Part shown: positions 1-7,891 of the stretch, piece by piece
Layout of the letters: each line of letters opens with the position of its first letter
Numbering within the stretch: position 1 is the stretch's first letter
Assembly (NCBI RefSeq): GCF_000282655.1
Contig: NZ_AKIV01000146.1
Span: 1 to 41,635, forward strand
Direction: 5' to 3'
Length of the DNA stretch: 41,635 bases
Source: Polaromonas sp. CF318
GTDB lineage: Bacteria > Pseudomonadota > Gammaproteobacteria > Burkholderiales > Burkholderiaceae_C
Notes under the pieces: model-generated
Seen by the model: the letters and a program-made list of their open reading frames with translations, nothing else
Database searches by the model: none
What the model was told of the DNA's origin: nothing
Translations under genes and position numbers: made by a program

Positions 1-1
1 C

Positions 2-160
2 GCCAGCCGCAACGCGCAGCCGGCACGGGCGCGCGCCTTCATCGACCTGGCGGTCGAGCGGCTGGTGGGCAACACGCAGTTTTTCCTGGAGCCGCATGAG
101 CTCGTGCCGGCCAGGCAAAAAGCAAAAGGCCGGCGCGCCAGGAAATCCTCAGCGCCCTGA
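2..160 (+). CDS. C-terminal end of a LysR-type regulator (partial)
   Basis: Open reading frame entering from the left window edge and stopping at TGA 158-160, about 52 residues. It carries a segment reading RARAFIDLAVERLVGN, which resembles the last helix of the LysR substrate-binding domain, where the sequence usually runs P-x-(V/A)-R-x-F-(I/V)-D-(F/W). It is followed by a basic tail rich in Arg, Lys and Ala. The DNA-binding half lies outside the window, so the call rests on this short motif only; another protein ending with a similar helix is possible. Confidence 0.5.
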   Translation, partial: ASRNAQPARARAFIDLAVERLVGNTQFFLEPHELVPARQKAKGRRARKSSAP

Positions 161-171
161 AGCCAGCCGCA

Positions 172-771
172 TCAGGACTTGGCGGCGGCGGTCGAGGCCG
201 CCAGTTCCTTGGCCATCTCCAGGTGGTGTTCCACCGCCGGCAGCATCTTGTCGGCCAGGGCCTTGAGGTCGCTGTCCTTGCCGTCCTTCTGGATCTTCTG
301 CAGCAGCTTCACGGTGCTTTCATGGTCGCCCACGCCCGAGCGCTTGGCGTATTCCTTGTCAAACAGATTGCCCGACAAGGCCTTCAGCGCGGTGGCCTTG
401 GTTTTGGCCATGGCGCCCGCGCCATCCGGCAGCGTGACGTTCTTGGCCCGGGCCAGGGCCTGCACACCGGCCAGGGCCGAGCCGTGCTCGTCGATCATCT
501 GCTGCGCGAATTTTTTCACTTCGGCATTCTGCGATTTCTCCAGCGCCATCTTGCCGGCGTCGACCTCGGCCATATTGCCCTGGGCCAGGTCCTGCAGCAT
601 CTTGCGGTCGCTGCGGTCCAGCCTGGAATCGGCGTCGGACTGGGTGGTGGCGGGTGCGGGCGTGCCGCTGCTTTGCGCCTGGACGGCGGGCGCGGCAGAC
701 AGCGCCAGGGCCGCGGCGCTTGCCAGCGCCAGGCCGCAGCTGCGAAGTGTGGGTGATGTTTTGAACGGCAT
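172..771 (-). CDS. DUF4142-domain exported protein
   Basis: 199-residue protein starting at the ATG at 771, which has an AAGGAGT ribosome binding site just upstream; an in-frame upstream extension to 924 lacks such a site. Residues 1-33 form a signal peptide (basic start, Leu/Ala-rich core, cleavage near VQA-QSS). A Ser/Thr/Pro linker follows, then a helical DUF4142 domain (about 50-195) with the typical pattern DRKML..LAQGNMAEVDAGK and a later H-E-x-T segment followed by HHLEMA. The family has a four-helix ferritin-like fold and is common, often duplicated, in beta-proteobacteria; a role in envelope stress is often suggested but its activity is unknown. Monocistronic in this window. Confidence 0.8.
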   Translation of the reverse strand: MPFKTSPTLRSCGLALASAAALALSAAPAVQAQSSGTPAPATTQSDADSRLDRSDRKMLQDLAQGNMAEVDAGKMALEKSQNAEVKKFAQQMIDEHGSALAGVQALARAKNVTLPDGAGAMAKTKATALKALSGNLFDKEYAKRSGVGDHESTVKLLQKIQKDGKDSDLKALADKMLPAVEHHLEMAKELAASTAAAKS

Positions 772-920
772 GGAAGACTCCTTGCAGGGGTTTGAAAGCG
801 CGGCATGCGCGCGCATCGCGCGCGGGATGCCGCCGAATCCCCAGGATCGCCCCTGCGGCATACGCCCTGCGCCGGGCATTTCCGGCGCCGCGTGTAGGAA
901 TCCACTCACCGGGCGGGGCA

Positions 921-1067
921 TCACGACTCGATGATTGCCTTCAGGCCCCGGGTGTCGGCGGCCTGGCTGAAAGTGTCATAAGCCTTCCGGATCTGTCTGG
1001 CCGCGTCGCCGTTCTCGTTCTGGTTGTCTCCGTGTCGCCGGCGCCAAAGCGCCTGGCCACGGCCTTC
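921..1067 (-). pseudogene. Gene remnant, C-terminal end only
   Basis: Minus-strand open frame of 48 codons bounded by an in-frame TAG at 1068-1070 and a TGA at 921-923, with no start codon. It translates to a natural-looking protein end: a helix containing GDAARQIRKAYDTF followed by SQAADTRGLKAIIES. The last part resembles the final helix and strand of medium-chain dehydrogenases, but the match is too short to name a family. I read it as the stump of a deleted gene. The rest of the 445-base gap from 772 to 1216 shows no coding signal; it must hold the promoters of the flanking divergent genes. Confidence 0.3.
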
Positions 1068-1216
1068 CTACAGATATCTCAGCCCCAGGCTGACGCGCGC
1101 GGCGGCATGCGCGGACTAGATTGGCTCCACAGCCGCTGTGTTTTTTTCAACGCCTCAATGCCAGGCCCATGGCTGAACCGCGCGGCCCAAACAACACAAA
1201 AACACGAAGAACAAAA

Positions 1217-3667
1217 ATGCCGTCTTACAACCCCTCTCCCGTCAATCCCGCGCTCAAGCCTGTCGACCCGCTCAAGCGCCGCACAGCCTGGGCCGCGGGC
1301 CTGCTCCTGCTGGTACTCGGTGTGCCCCTGCTGCTTGCCGGGTGCTGGCTCGTGGTGCTGGGCGGCACCTCTTATTACCTGCTCGCGGGCCTGGGCTTTG
1401 TGCTGGCGGGCGTGTTGCTGGCGCGCCGCAGCCCGGCCGGCCTGTGGGTTTTTGCCCTGGTGGTCGGCGGCACACTGGCCTGGGCGCTGTGGGAGGCGGG
1501 GCTGGACTGGTGGCCGCTGGCGGCGCGCGGCGGCATGGTGTTTGTCATCGGGCTCTTCCTGCTGACGCCCCGGGTCGCCCGCACCTGGCCCATCCACTCC
1601 ATCGGCCACGAGGGCTTTCTGGGCGCGCGCGGTGGCCGCTGGGCCCTCGGTTCGGTGCTGGGCGCCTTCCTGGTCGCGGCGGTCGTTACCTGGTTCCACG
1701 ACGACAACCGCCTGGTGGGCATGCTGCCCCTGCCGCCCATGGGCGCCGGCACCGCCGCGCAACCGGCCGACACCGTGCCGGCCGATGAATGGCATGCCTA
1801 CGGCCGCAGCGGCTTGGGCCAGCGCTATTCGCCGCTGGCGCAGATCACGCCCGACAACGTCAAGAGCCTGCAAGTGGCCTGGGAGTACCGCACCGGCGAT
1901 GTTCGCGGCCGCCCGGGCGACCCGAAGGAAACCACGTTTGAAGTCACGCCGCTCAAGGTCGGCAACCGGCTTTTCTTTTGCACACCGCACCAGTCAGTGA
2001 TCGCGTTGGACGCCACCACCGGCGCAGAGATCTGGCGCTTCAATCCCGAGATCCGGGGCCAGCTCGCGCTGCAGCACCTGACCTGCCGCGGCCTGTCCTA
2101 CCAGCCGCCGGCCACCGCGCCCAAGCCCCCGGCGGCCGACGGCTGCACGGCCAAACTTTTCATGCCCACGGCCGACGGCCGCGTGATCGCGCTCAGCCCC
2201 GAGAGCGGCAAACCCTGCACGTCCTTCGGCGGCGGCAAGGGGCAAATCGACCTCTGGGCCAACATGCCCAACCTCAAGCCCGGCGCTTACTACTCGACCT
2301 CGCCCGTGGTGGTGAGCTCGCGCCTCCTCATCGTCGGCGGCACCGTGCTCGACAACGTCTCCACCCAGGAGCAGTCCGGCGTCATACGCGCCTTCGACAT
2401 CAACACTGGCGCGCTGGTCTGGGCCTGGGATTCGGGACGGCCGGACAGCAGCGCGCCGCTGGCGCCCGGCCAGGCCTACACCGCCAACTCGCCCAACAGC
2501 TGGTCGATTTCCAGCGTCGACGAGGCCCTGGGCATGGTCTACGTGCCGCTGGGCAACCAGCCGCCCGACCAGTGGGGCGGCAATCGCAGCCCGGCGGTGG
2601 AAACCTATTCCTCTTCCGTCGTCGCGCTGGACCTGGCCACCGGCAAGGTGCGCTGGAATTTCCAGACGGTGCACCACGACCTCTGGGACTACGACGTGCC
2701 GGCACAGCCGAGCCTGCTGGACCTCAACATAGGCGGCAATAAGGTGCCGGCACTCGTGCAGCCCACCAAGCAGGGCGAGATTTTTGTGCTGGACCGCCGC
2801 ACCGGCGTGCCGCTGCTGCCCATCACCGAAGTCCCCGCGCCGCAGGGCGCCGCGCAGGGCGACCGCAGCGCGTCCACGCAGCCGAAGTCGGCGCTGTCCT
2901 TCAACCCGCCGCCGCTGACCGGCCGCGACATGTGGGGCGCCACGATGTTCGACCAGCTGTATTGCCGCATCGCCTTCCAGCGACTGCGCTACGAGGGCCG
3001 TTTCACGCCGCCGTCCACCCAGGGCACGCTGGTCTACCCCGGCAATTTCGGCGTCTTCAATTGGGGCGGCGTGGCCGTCGACCCGGTGCGGCAGATGGTG
3101 TTCAGCACGCCGACCTACCTGGCCTTTGTTTCCAAACTCGTGCCGCGTACCGACGACACGACGCTGATGGTCCAGGGCAAGCAGCGGCCCGAAGGCAGCC
3201 TGCCCTCGCTCAATGAAAACTTCGGCGCGCCCTTTGCCGTCAAGCTCAGCGCCTTTTTGTCGCCGCTGGGCATTCCCTGCCAGGCGCCGCCCTGGGGTTA
3301 TGTGGCCGGCGCCGACCTCATCACCGGCACCATCGCCTGGCAGCACAAAAACGGCACCGTGCGCGACCTCTCGCCCGTGCCGCTGCCCTTGCGCATGGGC
3401 GTGCCCAGCCTGGGCGGCCCGCTCGCCACGGCCGGCGGCGTCGCGTTTCTTTCCGGCACGCTGGACGACTATGTGCGCGCCTACGACGTCAACAACGGCG
3501 ACGAACTCTGGAAGTCCCGCCTGCCCGCAGGCGGCCAGGCCACGCCCATGAGCTACACCGGCGCCGACGGCCGGCAGTATGTGCTGGTGGTGGCCGGCGG
3601 CCATGGCTCGCTGGGCACGCGCGCGGGCGACTATGTGCGGGCTTACGCGCTGCCGCGCGGCGGTTGA
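1217..3667 (+). CDS. gcd: Membrane-bound PQQ-dependent glucose/quinate dehydrogenase
   Basis: 816 residues, the usual length of the membrane PQQ dehydrogenases that oxidise aldoses (glucose to gluconolactone) or quinate/shikimate in the periplasm and pass electrons to ubiquinone. The N-terminal 155 residues hold about five membrane helices. The beta-propeller domain starts at HAYGRSGLGQRYSPL. Family landmarks are present: QHLTCRGLSY, HHDLWDYDVPAQPSLLD (holding the Asp that corresponds to the catalytic residue of E. coli Gcd), PTKQGEIFVLDRRTG (Lys of the PQQ site) and MFDQLYCRIAFQRLRYEGR. The ATG at 1217 is preferred; an upstream TTG at 1121 and ATG at 1169 are in frame, and none has a strong ribosome binding site. 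Substrate (glucose versus quinate) cannot be fixed from the sequence. No PQQ synthesis genes are in view. Confidence 0.88.
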   Translation: MPSYNPSPVNPALKPVDPLKRRTAWAAGLLLLVLGVPLLLAGCWLVVLGGTSYYLLAGLGFVLAGVLLARRSPAGLWVFALVVGGTLAWALWEAGLDWWPLAARGGMVFVIGLFLLTPRVARTWPIHSIGHEGFLGARGGRWALGSVLGAFLVAAVVTWFHDDNRLVGMLPLPPMGAGTAAQPADTVPADEWHAYGRSGLGQRYSPLAQITPDNVKSLQVAWEYRTGDVRGRPGDPKETTFEVTPLKVGNRLFFCTPHQSVIALDATTGAEIWRFNPEIRGQLALQHLTCRGLSYQPPATAPKPPAADGCTAKLFMPTADGRVIALSPESGKPCTSFGGGKGQIDLWANMPNLKPGAYYSTSPVVVSSRLLIVGGTVLDNVSTQEQSGVIRAFDINTGALVWAWDSGRPDSSAPLAPGQAYTANSPNSWSISSVDEALGMVYVPLGNQPPDQWGGNRSPAVETYSSSVVALDLATGKVRWNFQTVHHDLWDYDVPAQPSLLDLNIGGNKVPALVQPTKQGEIFVLDRRTGVPLLPITEVPAPQGAAQGDRSASTQPKSALSFNPPPLTGRDMWGATMFDQLYCRIAFQRLRYEGRFTPPSTQGTLVYPGNFGVFNWGGVAVDPVRQMVFSTPTYLAFVSKLVPRTDDTTLMVQGKQRPEGSLPSLNENFGAPFAVKLSAFLSPLGIPCQAPPWGYVAGADLITGTIAWQHKNGTVRDLSPVPLPLRMGVPSLGGPLATAGGVAFLSGTLDDYVRAYDVNNGDELWKSRLPAGGQATPMSYTGADGRQYVLVVAGGHGSLGTRAGDYVRAYALPRGG

Positions 3668-3674
3668 GGCAGGC

Positions 3675-4571
3675 TCAGCCGGCACGCCCCATCACGTCCG
3701 CCACCCAGTCCACGAACACGCGCACGCGCGGTGACAGCTGGCGATGGTGCGGGTACAGCACTGACACCGGCATGGGCGCCGGCCTGAATTGCGCCAGCAC
3801 TTCCACCAGCGTGCCCGCTTCGAGTTGCGCGGCCAGGTGGTAGCGCGGCACCTGGATAAAACCCAGGTGCGCGGCGCAGCAGGCCTTGTAGGCGTCGGCG
3901 TCCGTCACCGCCACCGAGCCCTTGAGCTGCACCTGGCGCGCGGCGCCGTCCACGATGAAATCAAAAGGCAGCGCCTTGCCGGTGCGGCTGGATAAAAAAT
4001 TCACCGCGCGGTGGCCGCGCAGCGCCTCCAGTGTCTCGGGCGTGCCGTGTTGGGCGAGATACTCGCGGCTCGCGCAGGTCACCTGCTCGAGCAGCGCCAC
4101 GCGCCGCCCCACCATGCTGGACTCGGCCAGCTCGCCCACGCGCAGCACGCAGTCCACACCCTCGCGCACCAGGTCCACCAGCCGGTCGCCCATGCCGATC
4201 TCGAGTTCGATGTCGGGGTAGCGCTCAAAAAACTGCCCAATCACCGGCAGCAAAAAATGCTTGGCCAGCGTGCCGTGCAAGTCCACGCGCAGCTTGCCGC
4301 GCGGCTTGCTGCCCACGTTCACAAACGCCGATTCGGCCTCTTCGAGGTCCGTCAACAGCCGCAGGCAGCGCTCGTAGTACGCCGAGCCGTCCTGCGTGGG
4401 GCTCACATGGCGCGTCGTGCGGTGCAGGAGCCGCGCGCCCAGGCGTTTTTCCAGCTGCTGCAGCGCGTGCGTCACGGTTGCGCGCGGCAGATGCAGGTCG
4501 TCGGCCGCCTTCGTAAAACTGCCCAGTTCCACGATTCGCGTGAACAGCTGCATCGAATGAAACCTATCCAT
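3675..4571 (-). CDS. LysR-family transcriptional regulator
   Basis: 298 residues. The N-terminal winged helix-turn-helix runs over about residues 1-60 (MQLFTRIVELGSFTKAADDL, then TVTHALQQLEKRLGARLLHRTTR), followed by a periplasmic-binding-protein-like effector domain with GKLRVDLHGTLAKHFLLP and the VDCVLRVGEL strand typical of the CrgA/DsdC-like group. It ends 7 bp from the stop of the convergent dehydrogenase gene and is divergent from the SDR gene at 4743, which is the usual arrangement for a LysR activator and its target. A dyad at 4607-4634 lies in the shared spacer. The effector is unknown. Confidence 0.9.
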   Translation of the reverse strand: MDRFHSMQLFTRIVELGSFTKAADDLHLPRATVTHALQQLEKRLGARLLHRTTRHVSPTQDGSAYYERCLRLLTDLEEAESAFVNVGSKPRGKLRVDLHGTLAKHFLLPVIGQFFERYPDIELEIGMGDRLVDLVREGVDCVLRVGELAESSMVGRRVALLEQVTCASREYLAQHGTPETLEALRGHRAVNFLSSRTGKALPFDFIVDGAARQVQLKGSVAVTDADAYKACCAAHLGFIQVPRYHLAAQLEAGTLVEVLAQFRPAPMPVSVLYPHHRQLSPRVRVFVDWVADVMGRAG

Positions 4572-4606
4572 CTGGTGGTCGCCTGATTGTTGGTGTTGAT
4601 TGAATA

Positions 4607-4634
4607 GTGATTACAAGTTTACGGTATTTATCAC
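4607..4634. promoter_or_regulatory. Candidate LysR operator dyad
   Basis: In the 171-bp AT-rich spacer between the divergent LysR (start 4571) and SDR (start 4743) genes there is an interrupted dyad, GTGATTA at the left and TTATCAC at the right, with one mismatch across 7-bp arms. LysR regulators bind such interrupted dyads (T-N11-A type) in divergent promoters. The pairing of this site with this regulator is inferred from position only. Confidence 0.35.
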
Positions 4635-4742
4635 GTATGGACTGAATAGAACAATAGCTTCACTGGCTCACCAAAAGCGCACAACACATCGAGCGCCACG
4701 GGCAGTCAGAGCCAAGCCACTTTTCACCATCAGGAGTTTCAA

Positions 4743-5492
4743 ATGACCGCTTCCGCATCCACCCAAGTTGCCATCGTCACCGGCGCCTCGCGCGGCATAG
4801 GCGCGGCCGTCGCCCAGCGCCTTGCGCAAGAGGGCTACGCCGTCGTCGTCAACTACGCCGGCCAGGCCGAAGAAGCCCAGGCCGTGGTGCAGTCCATTAC
4901 CGCCGCCGGCGGCAAGGCCACTGCCGTGCAGGCCGACGTCGCCAGTTCCGCCGCCGTCAAAGCCCTGTTCGACGAAAGCATCAAGGCCTTCGGCCGCGTC
5001 GACGTGCTGATCAATAACGCCGGCATCATGCCGCCCACGCTGCCGCCGCTGGCCGATACAGACGATGAGACGTTCGATCGCCTCTTCGCCGTCAACGTCA
5101 AGGGCAGCTTCAACACGCTGCGCGAAGCCGCCGCGCGCCTGCAGTCCGGCGGGCGCATTGTCAACTTCTCGACCAGCGTGATCGGCCTGGCCCTGCCCGG
5201 CTATGCGGTCTATGGCGCGACCAAGAGCGCGGTCGAAACCTTCACCAACATCATGGCCAAAGAGCTGCGCGGCAAAAACATCCGCATCAACGCCATCGCC
5301 CCCGGCCCCACGGCCACCGCGCTCTTCCTCAACGGCAAGACGCCCGAGACGGTGGAGCGCATGTCCAGGATGGCGCCGCTCGAACGCCTGGGTACGCCGG
5401 AGGACATCGCGAGTGCGGTTGCTTTCCTCGTGAGCGAGAACTCTGCGTGGGTGAACGGCCAAACATTGCGTGCCAACGGCGGCGTGGTTTAA
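4743..5492 (+). CDS. SDR-family NADP-dependent oxidoreductase
   Basis: 249 residues, classical short-chain dehydrogenase/reductase length. Cofactor motif TGASRGIG at 13-20, NNAG at 91-94, catalytic Ser near 143-145, and YGATK (Tyr157, Lys161). The Arg right after TGAS suggests NADP(H). The C-terminal PLERLGTPEDIASAVAFLVSE and WVNGQTLRANGG resemble 3-oxoacyl-ACP reductase-like enzymes of broad carbonyl specificity. An AGGAG ribosome binding site precedes the ATG. It is the first gene of an apparent three-gene run with a second SDR and a DoxX protein, divergent from a LysR regulator. The substrate is unknown. Confidence 0.9.
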   Translation: MTASASTQVAIVTGASRGIGAAVAQRLAQEGYAVVVNYAGQAEEAQAVVQSITAAGGKATAVQADVASSAAVKALFDESIKAFGRVDVLINNAGIMPPTLPPLADTDDETFDRLFAVNVKGSFNTLREAAARLQSGGRIVNFSTSVIGLALPGYAVYGATKSAVETFTNIMAKELRGKNIRINAIAPGPTATALFLNGKTPETVERMSRMAPLERLGTPEDIASAVAFLVSENSAWVNGQTLRANGGVV

Positions 5493-5556
5493 AGCCACGC
5501 GATCTCACCAGCGAATCAACAACCCTTTTCAAACCCTTTCCAGAAAGACACACATC

Positions 5557-6456
5557 ATGAAATCCGTCATCCTCGTCACCGGTGCAGGCACCGGCATCGG
5601 CCATCTCACCGCCCGTTCACTCGCACAAGCCGGCCACACCGTGTATGCCAGCATGCGCGACATCCAGGGCCGCAACGCGCCCAAGGTGCGTGAGCTGCGC
5701 GACTGGAGTTTTGCCAATGGCTTTGACTTGCGCGCCGTTGAACTCGACGTGCTGTCGCAGCCGTCTGCCGACGCCGCCGTAGCACACATCGTGGCCGAGC
5801 AAGGCCGCCTCGACGTCGTCGTGCACAACGCCGGCCACCTGGTGGTCGGCCCCGCCGAGGCCTACACCCCCGAAGAAATCATCAAGGTGCTGGACACCAA
5901 CTTCCTGGGCAGCCAGCGCGTGAACCGTGCCGTGCTGCCGGTGATGCGCCAGGCCGAAGCCGGCCTGGTGCTGTGGGTCAGCAGCAGCACGGTGCGCGGC
6001 GGTTTCCCGCCTTTCCTCGGTCCCTATGCGGCGGCGAAAGCCGCCATGGATTCGATGGCCGTCACCATGTCCTATGAGCTCGCCCGCTTCGGCATAGAGA
6101 CCTCCATCGTCGTCCCCGGCGCCTTCACCAAGGGCACGGCCCACTTCCCCAGCGCCGGCAAACCGGCCGATGCGGCAAGGACCACCGCCTATGCGCGTTA
6201 TGACGGCGTGATGGACAAGGTCGGCGAACGCCTCTCGGCCCTGAGTCCCGCCCACGCCGACCCGCAAGCCGTGGCCGACGACATCACCCGCATCGTCGGC
6301 CTGCCCGCCGGCACGCGGCCCTTCCGTTCGGTGATTGATTTCATCGACGACGGCGCCGCCGAAGTTACCGTGGTGGCTGAGCGTGTGCGTGAAGAGTTCG
6401 CCCAGCGCATAGGCATTGCCGACATGCTCAGGCCGGTAGTGCGCCGCGCGGCTTGA
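5557..6456 (+). CDS. SDR-family oxidoreductase
   Basis: 299 residues starting at ATG 5557; an upstream in-frame start at 5470 would overlap the preceding gene and lacks homology-like sequence. TGAGTGIG (8-15) binds the dinucleotide, HNAG sits at 90-93, and the Tyr-x3-Lys pair is at 157/161 (GPYAAAKAAMDS). The long C-terminal part after the active site (about 110 residues, including IETSIVVPGAFTKGTAHF) fits the divergent SDRs that act on steroids, retinol-like or other bulky alcohols. It lies 64 bp after the first SDR and 13 bp before the DoxX gene, so co-transcription is likely. Confidence 0.88.
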   Translation: MKSVILVTGAGTGIGHLTARSLAQAGHTVYASMRDIQGRNAPKVRELRDWSFANGFDLRAVELDVLSQPSADAAVAHIVAEQGRLDVVVHNAGHLVVGPAEAYTPEEIIKVLDTNFLGSQRVNRAVLPVMRQAEAGLVLWVSSSTVRGGFPPFLGPYAAAKAAMDSMAVTMSYELARFGIETSIVVPGAFTKGTAHFPSAGKPADAARTTAYARYDGVMDKVGERLSALSPAHADPQAVADDITRIVGLPAGTRPFRSVIDFIDDGAAEVTVVAERVREEFAQRIGIADMLRPVVRRAA

Positions 6457-6469
6457 AGGAGAACGCACC

Positions 6470-6811
6470 ATGAATCCCGCACTTGTCCTGGCCCTGGGCC
6501 GCGCGCTGATGGCCCTGGCTTTTATCGGCCCCGGTGCTTCGCACTTTCTTGCTTCGGCAAAACAGCGTAACTACACGGGCGCCGCGGTGGGCGCTGTCGA
6601 AGTCGCCACCGGCCTGGCACTTGCTTTCGGCTGGCAAGTGCGCTGGCTCGCCTTGGCCGCTGCCGCCTTCCTGCTGGTTGATGCCTTCGTCGCCCACAAC
6701 TTCTGGGTGGCCACGCCGCAGGAACTGCGCAACCAGGTCCTGCACTTCTTCAAGAACCTGGCGCTGGCGGGCGGCTTTGTGTTGCTGGCCGCATCGGCTG
6801 CCGCCAGATAG
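6470..6811 (+). CDS. DoxX-family small membrane protein
   Basis: 113 residues with four predicted membrane helices (about 5-23, 37-55, 57-76 and 91-110). The first holds GRALMALAFIGPGASHFL, the position where DoxX proteins have their G-R-x-x-x-(A/G) motif. A strong AAGGAG site precedes the ATG. DoxX-like proteins are often encoded with oxidoreductases and have been linked to redox and thiol stress, but this member's role is unknown. It closes the SDR-SDR-DoxX run. Confidence 0.75.
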   Translation: MNPALVLALGRALMALAFIGPGASHFLASAKQRNYTGAAVGAVEVATGLALAFGWQVRWLALAAAAFLLVDAFVAHNFWVATPQELRNQVLHFFKNLALAGGFVLLAASAAAR

Positions 6812-6826
6812 CGCGCAAGGGAGCCA

Positions 6827-7756
6827 TTACGGATACAGCGTCGCCCCCGCCGCGAACTCCGCCTTGAACACCTCCGCCACCCAGTCGGCAAAGGCCCTGA
6901 CCTTGGCCGTCAGGTGGCGGTTGCGCGGGTACATCACCACCATGGGCAGGTCTTCGGGCTGCCAGTCGGGCAGCACGCGCACCAGCGCACCGCTCTCCAG
7001 CAGCGCGCAGGTGCGCCGTGTGAGTGGCGGTTGCGATAAGCCCAGGCCGGCCAGCACCGCGCCCATGTGGCTGTCGGCGTCGTTGCAGGTCACCCAGTGC
7101 GGGCGGTTGATTTGCCGCAGCTCGCCGTTTTTTGAAAACTCGAAGGGAAAAATCTTGCCCGTCTTGGCCGAGTGGAAGTTCACGAAGCGGTGCTGCTCCA
7201 GGTCTTCCAGGGTTTTTGGCGTGCCGTACTGCGCCAGGTAAGCGGGCGCGGCGCAGGTCACCACCTTGAGCCGGCCCAGCGGCCGAGCCACCAGGGTCTC
7301 GTCGTGCAGCAGGCCGCCGCGTATCACGCAGTCCACGCCCTCGGCCACCAGGTCCACCGGCCTGTCGCTGCTGCCCAGCTCCAGCACCATGTCGGGGTAG
7401 CGCCTGAAAAATTCCGGCAGCGCCGGCGAGATCACGTGGCGCCCCACGGCGGCCGGTACGTCCACGCGCAGCCGCCCCGCCGGCGTGGCCACGGAGCGGC
7501 GCAGCGTGCCCTCGAGCTCGCCCATGTCCTGCAGCATGGCCTGCGCGCGCTGGTGGTACAGCGCGCCGTCGTCCGTCAGGCTCAGCCGGCGCGTCGTGCG
7601 GTTCAGCAAGCGCACGCCCAGGTGCGCCTCGAGCTCCTGCACCGTCGTGGTCACGCGGGCCTTGGGCATGTGCAGCGCCGTGGCCGCCGCGGTAAAGCTG
7701 CCCAGCTCGACCACGCGGTTAAACACTTCCATCGCTTTGTAGCGGTCAACACTCAT
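6827..7756 (-). CDS. LysR-family transcriptional regulator
   Basis: 309 residues, with helix-turn-helix at about 1-60 (FNRVVELGSFTAAATALHMP, RVTTTVQELEAHLGVRLLNR) and an effector domain with GRLRVDVPAAVGRHVISP. It is clearly a paralogue of the LysR protein at 3675-4571: both share VDCV-R-GEL/GL, TCA..YLAQ-GTP-TLE and FVNF/AVNFLSS landmarks. It is divergent from the aldo/keto reductase at 7892 and convergent with the DoxX gene, 15 bp away. It probably controls the reductase gene; the inducer is unknown. Confidence 0.9.
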   Translation of the reverse strand: MSVDRYKAMEVFNRVVELGSFTAAATALHMPKARVTTTVQELEAHLGVRLLNRTTRRLSLTDDGALYHQRAQAMLQDMGELEGTLRRSVATPAGRLRVDVPAAVGRHVISPALPEFFRRYPDMVLELGSSDRPVDLVAEGVDCVIRGGLLHDETLVARPLGRLKVVTCAAPAYLAQYGTPKTLEDLEQHRFVNFHSAKTGKIFPFEFSKNGELRQINRPHWVTCNDADSHMGAVLAGLGLSQPPLTRRTCALLESGALVRVLPDWQPEDLPMVVMYPRNRHLTAKVRAFADWVAEVFKAEFAAGATLYP

Positions 7757-7784
7757 GAATCCGGCCTTATTGTTCTTTAATTTG

Positions 7785-7795
7785 ATAACAGTTAT
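7785..7795. promoter_or_regulatory. Palindrome in LysR/reductase spacer
   Basis: Perfect 5-bp-arm palindrome ATAAC-A-GTTAT in the AT-rich 135-bp region between the divergent LysR start (7756) and the aldo/keto reductase start (7892). Its place next to the regulator start suits an autoregulatory site. Short and unproven. Confidence 0.3.
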
Positions 7796-7891
7796 TTAAG
7801 TGATTGGCAGTTTATTCCTGTAATTGAAATCAATACAGTCCTTCTACCAAGTCATCCATGCACTGACTCCAAATTCACTGAAAGGCTCCCC

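Noticed and set aside
179..934. 251-codon plus-strand frame over the DUF4142 gene
   Set aside because: Shadow frame; the minus-strand protein has a signal peptide, family motifs and an AAGGAGT site.
1994..3685. 563-codon open frame opposite the PQQ dehydrogenase gene
   Set aside because: The plus-strand protein has clear family motifs throughout; the antisense frame is rich in His, Arg, Gly and Ala, as expected of a GC-rich shadow.
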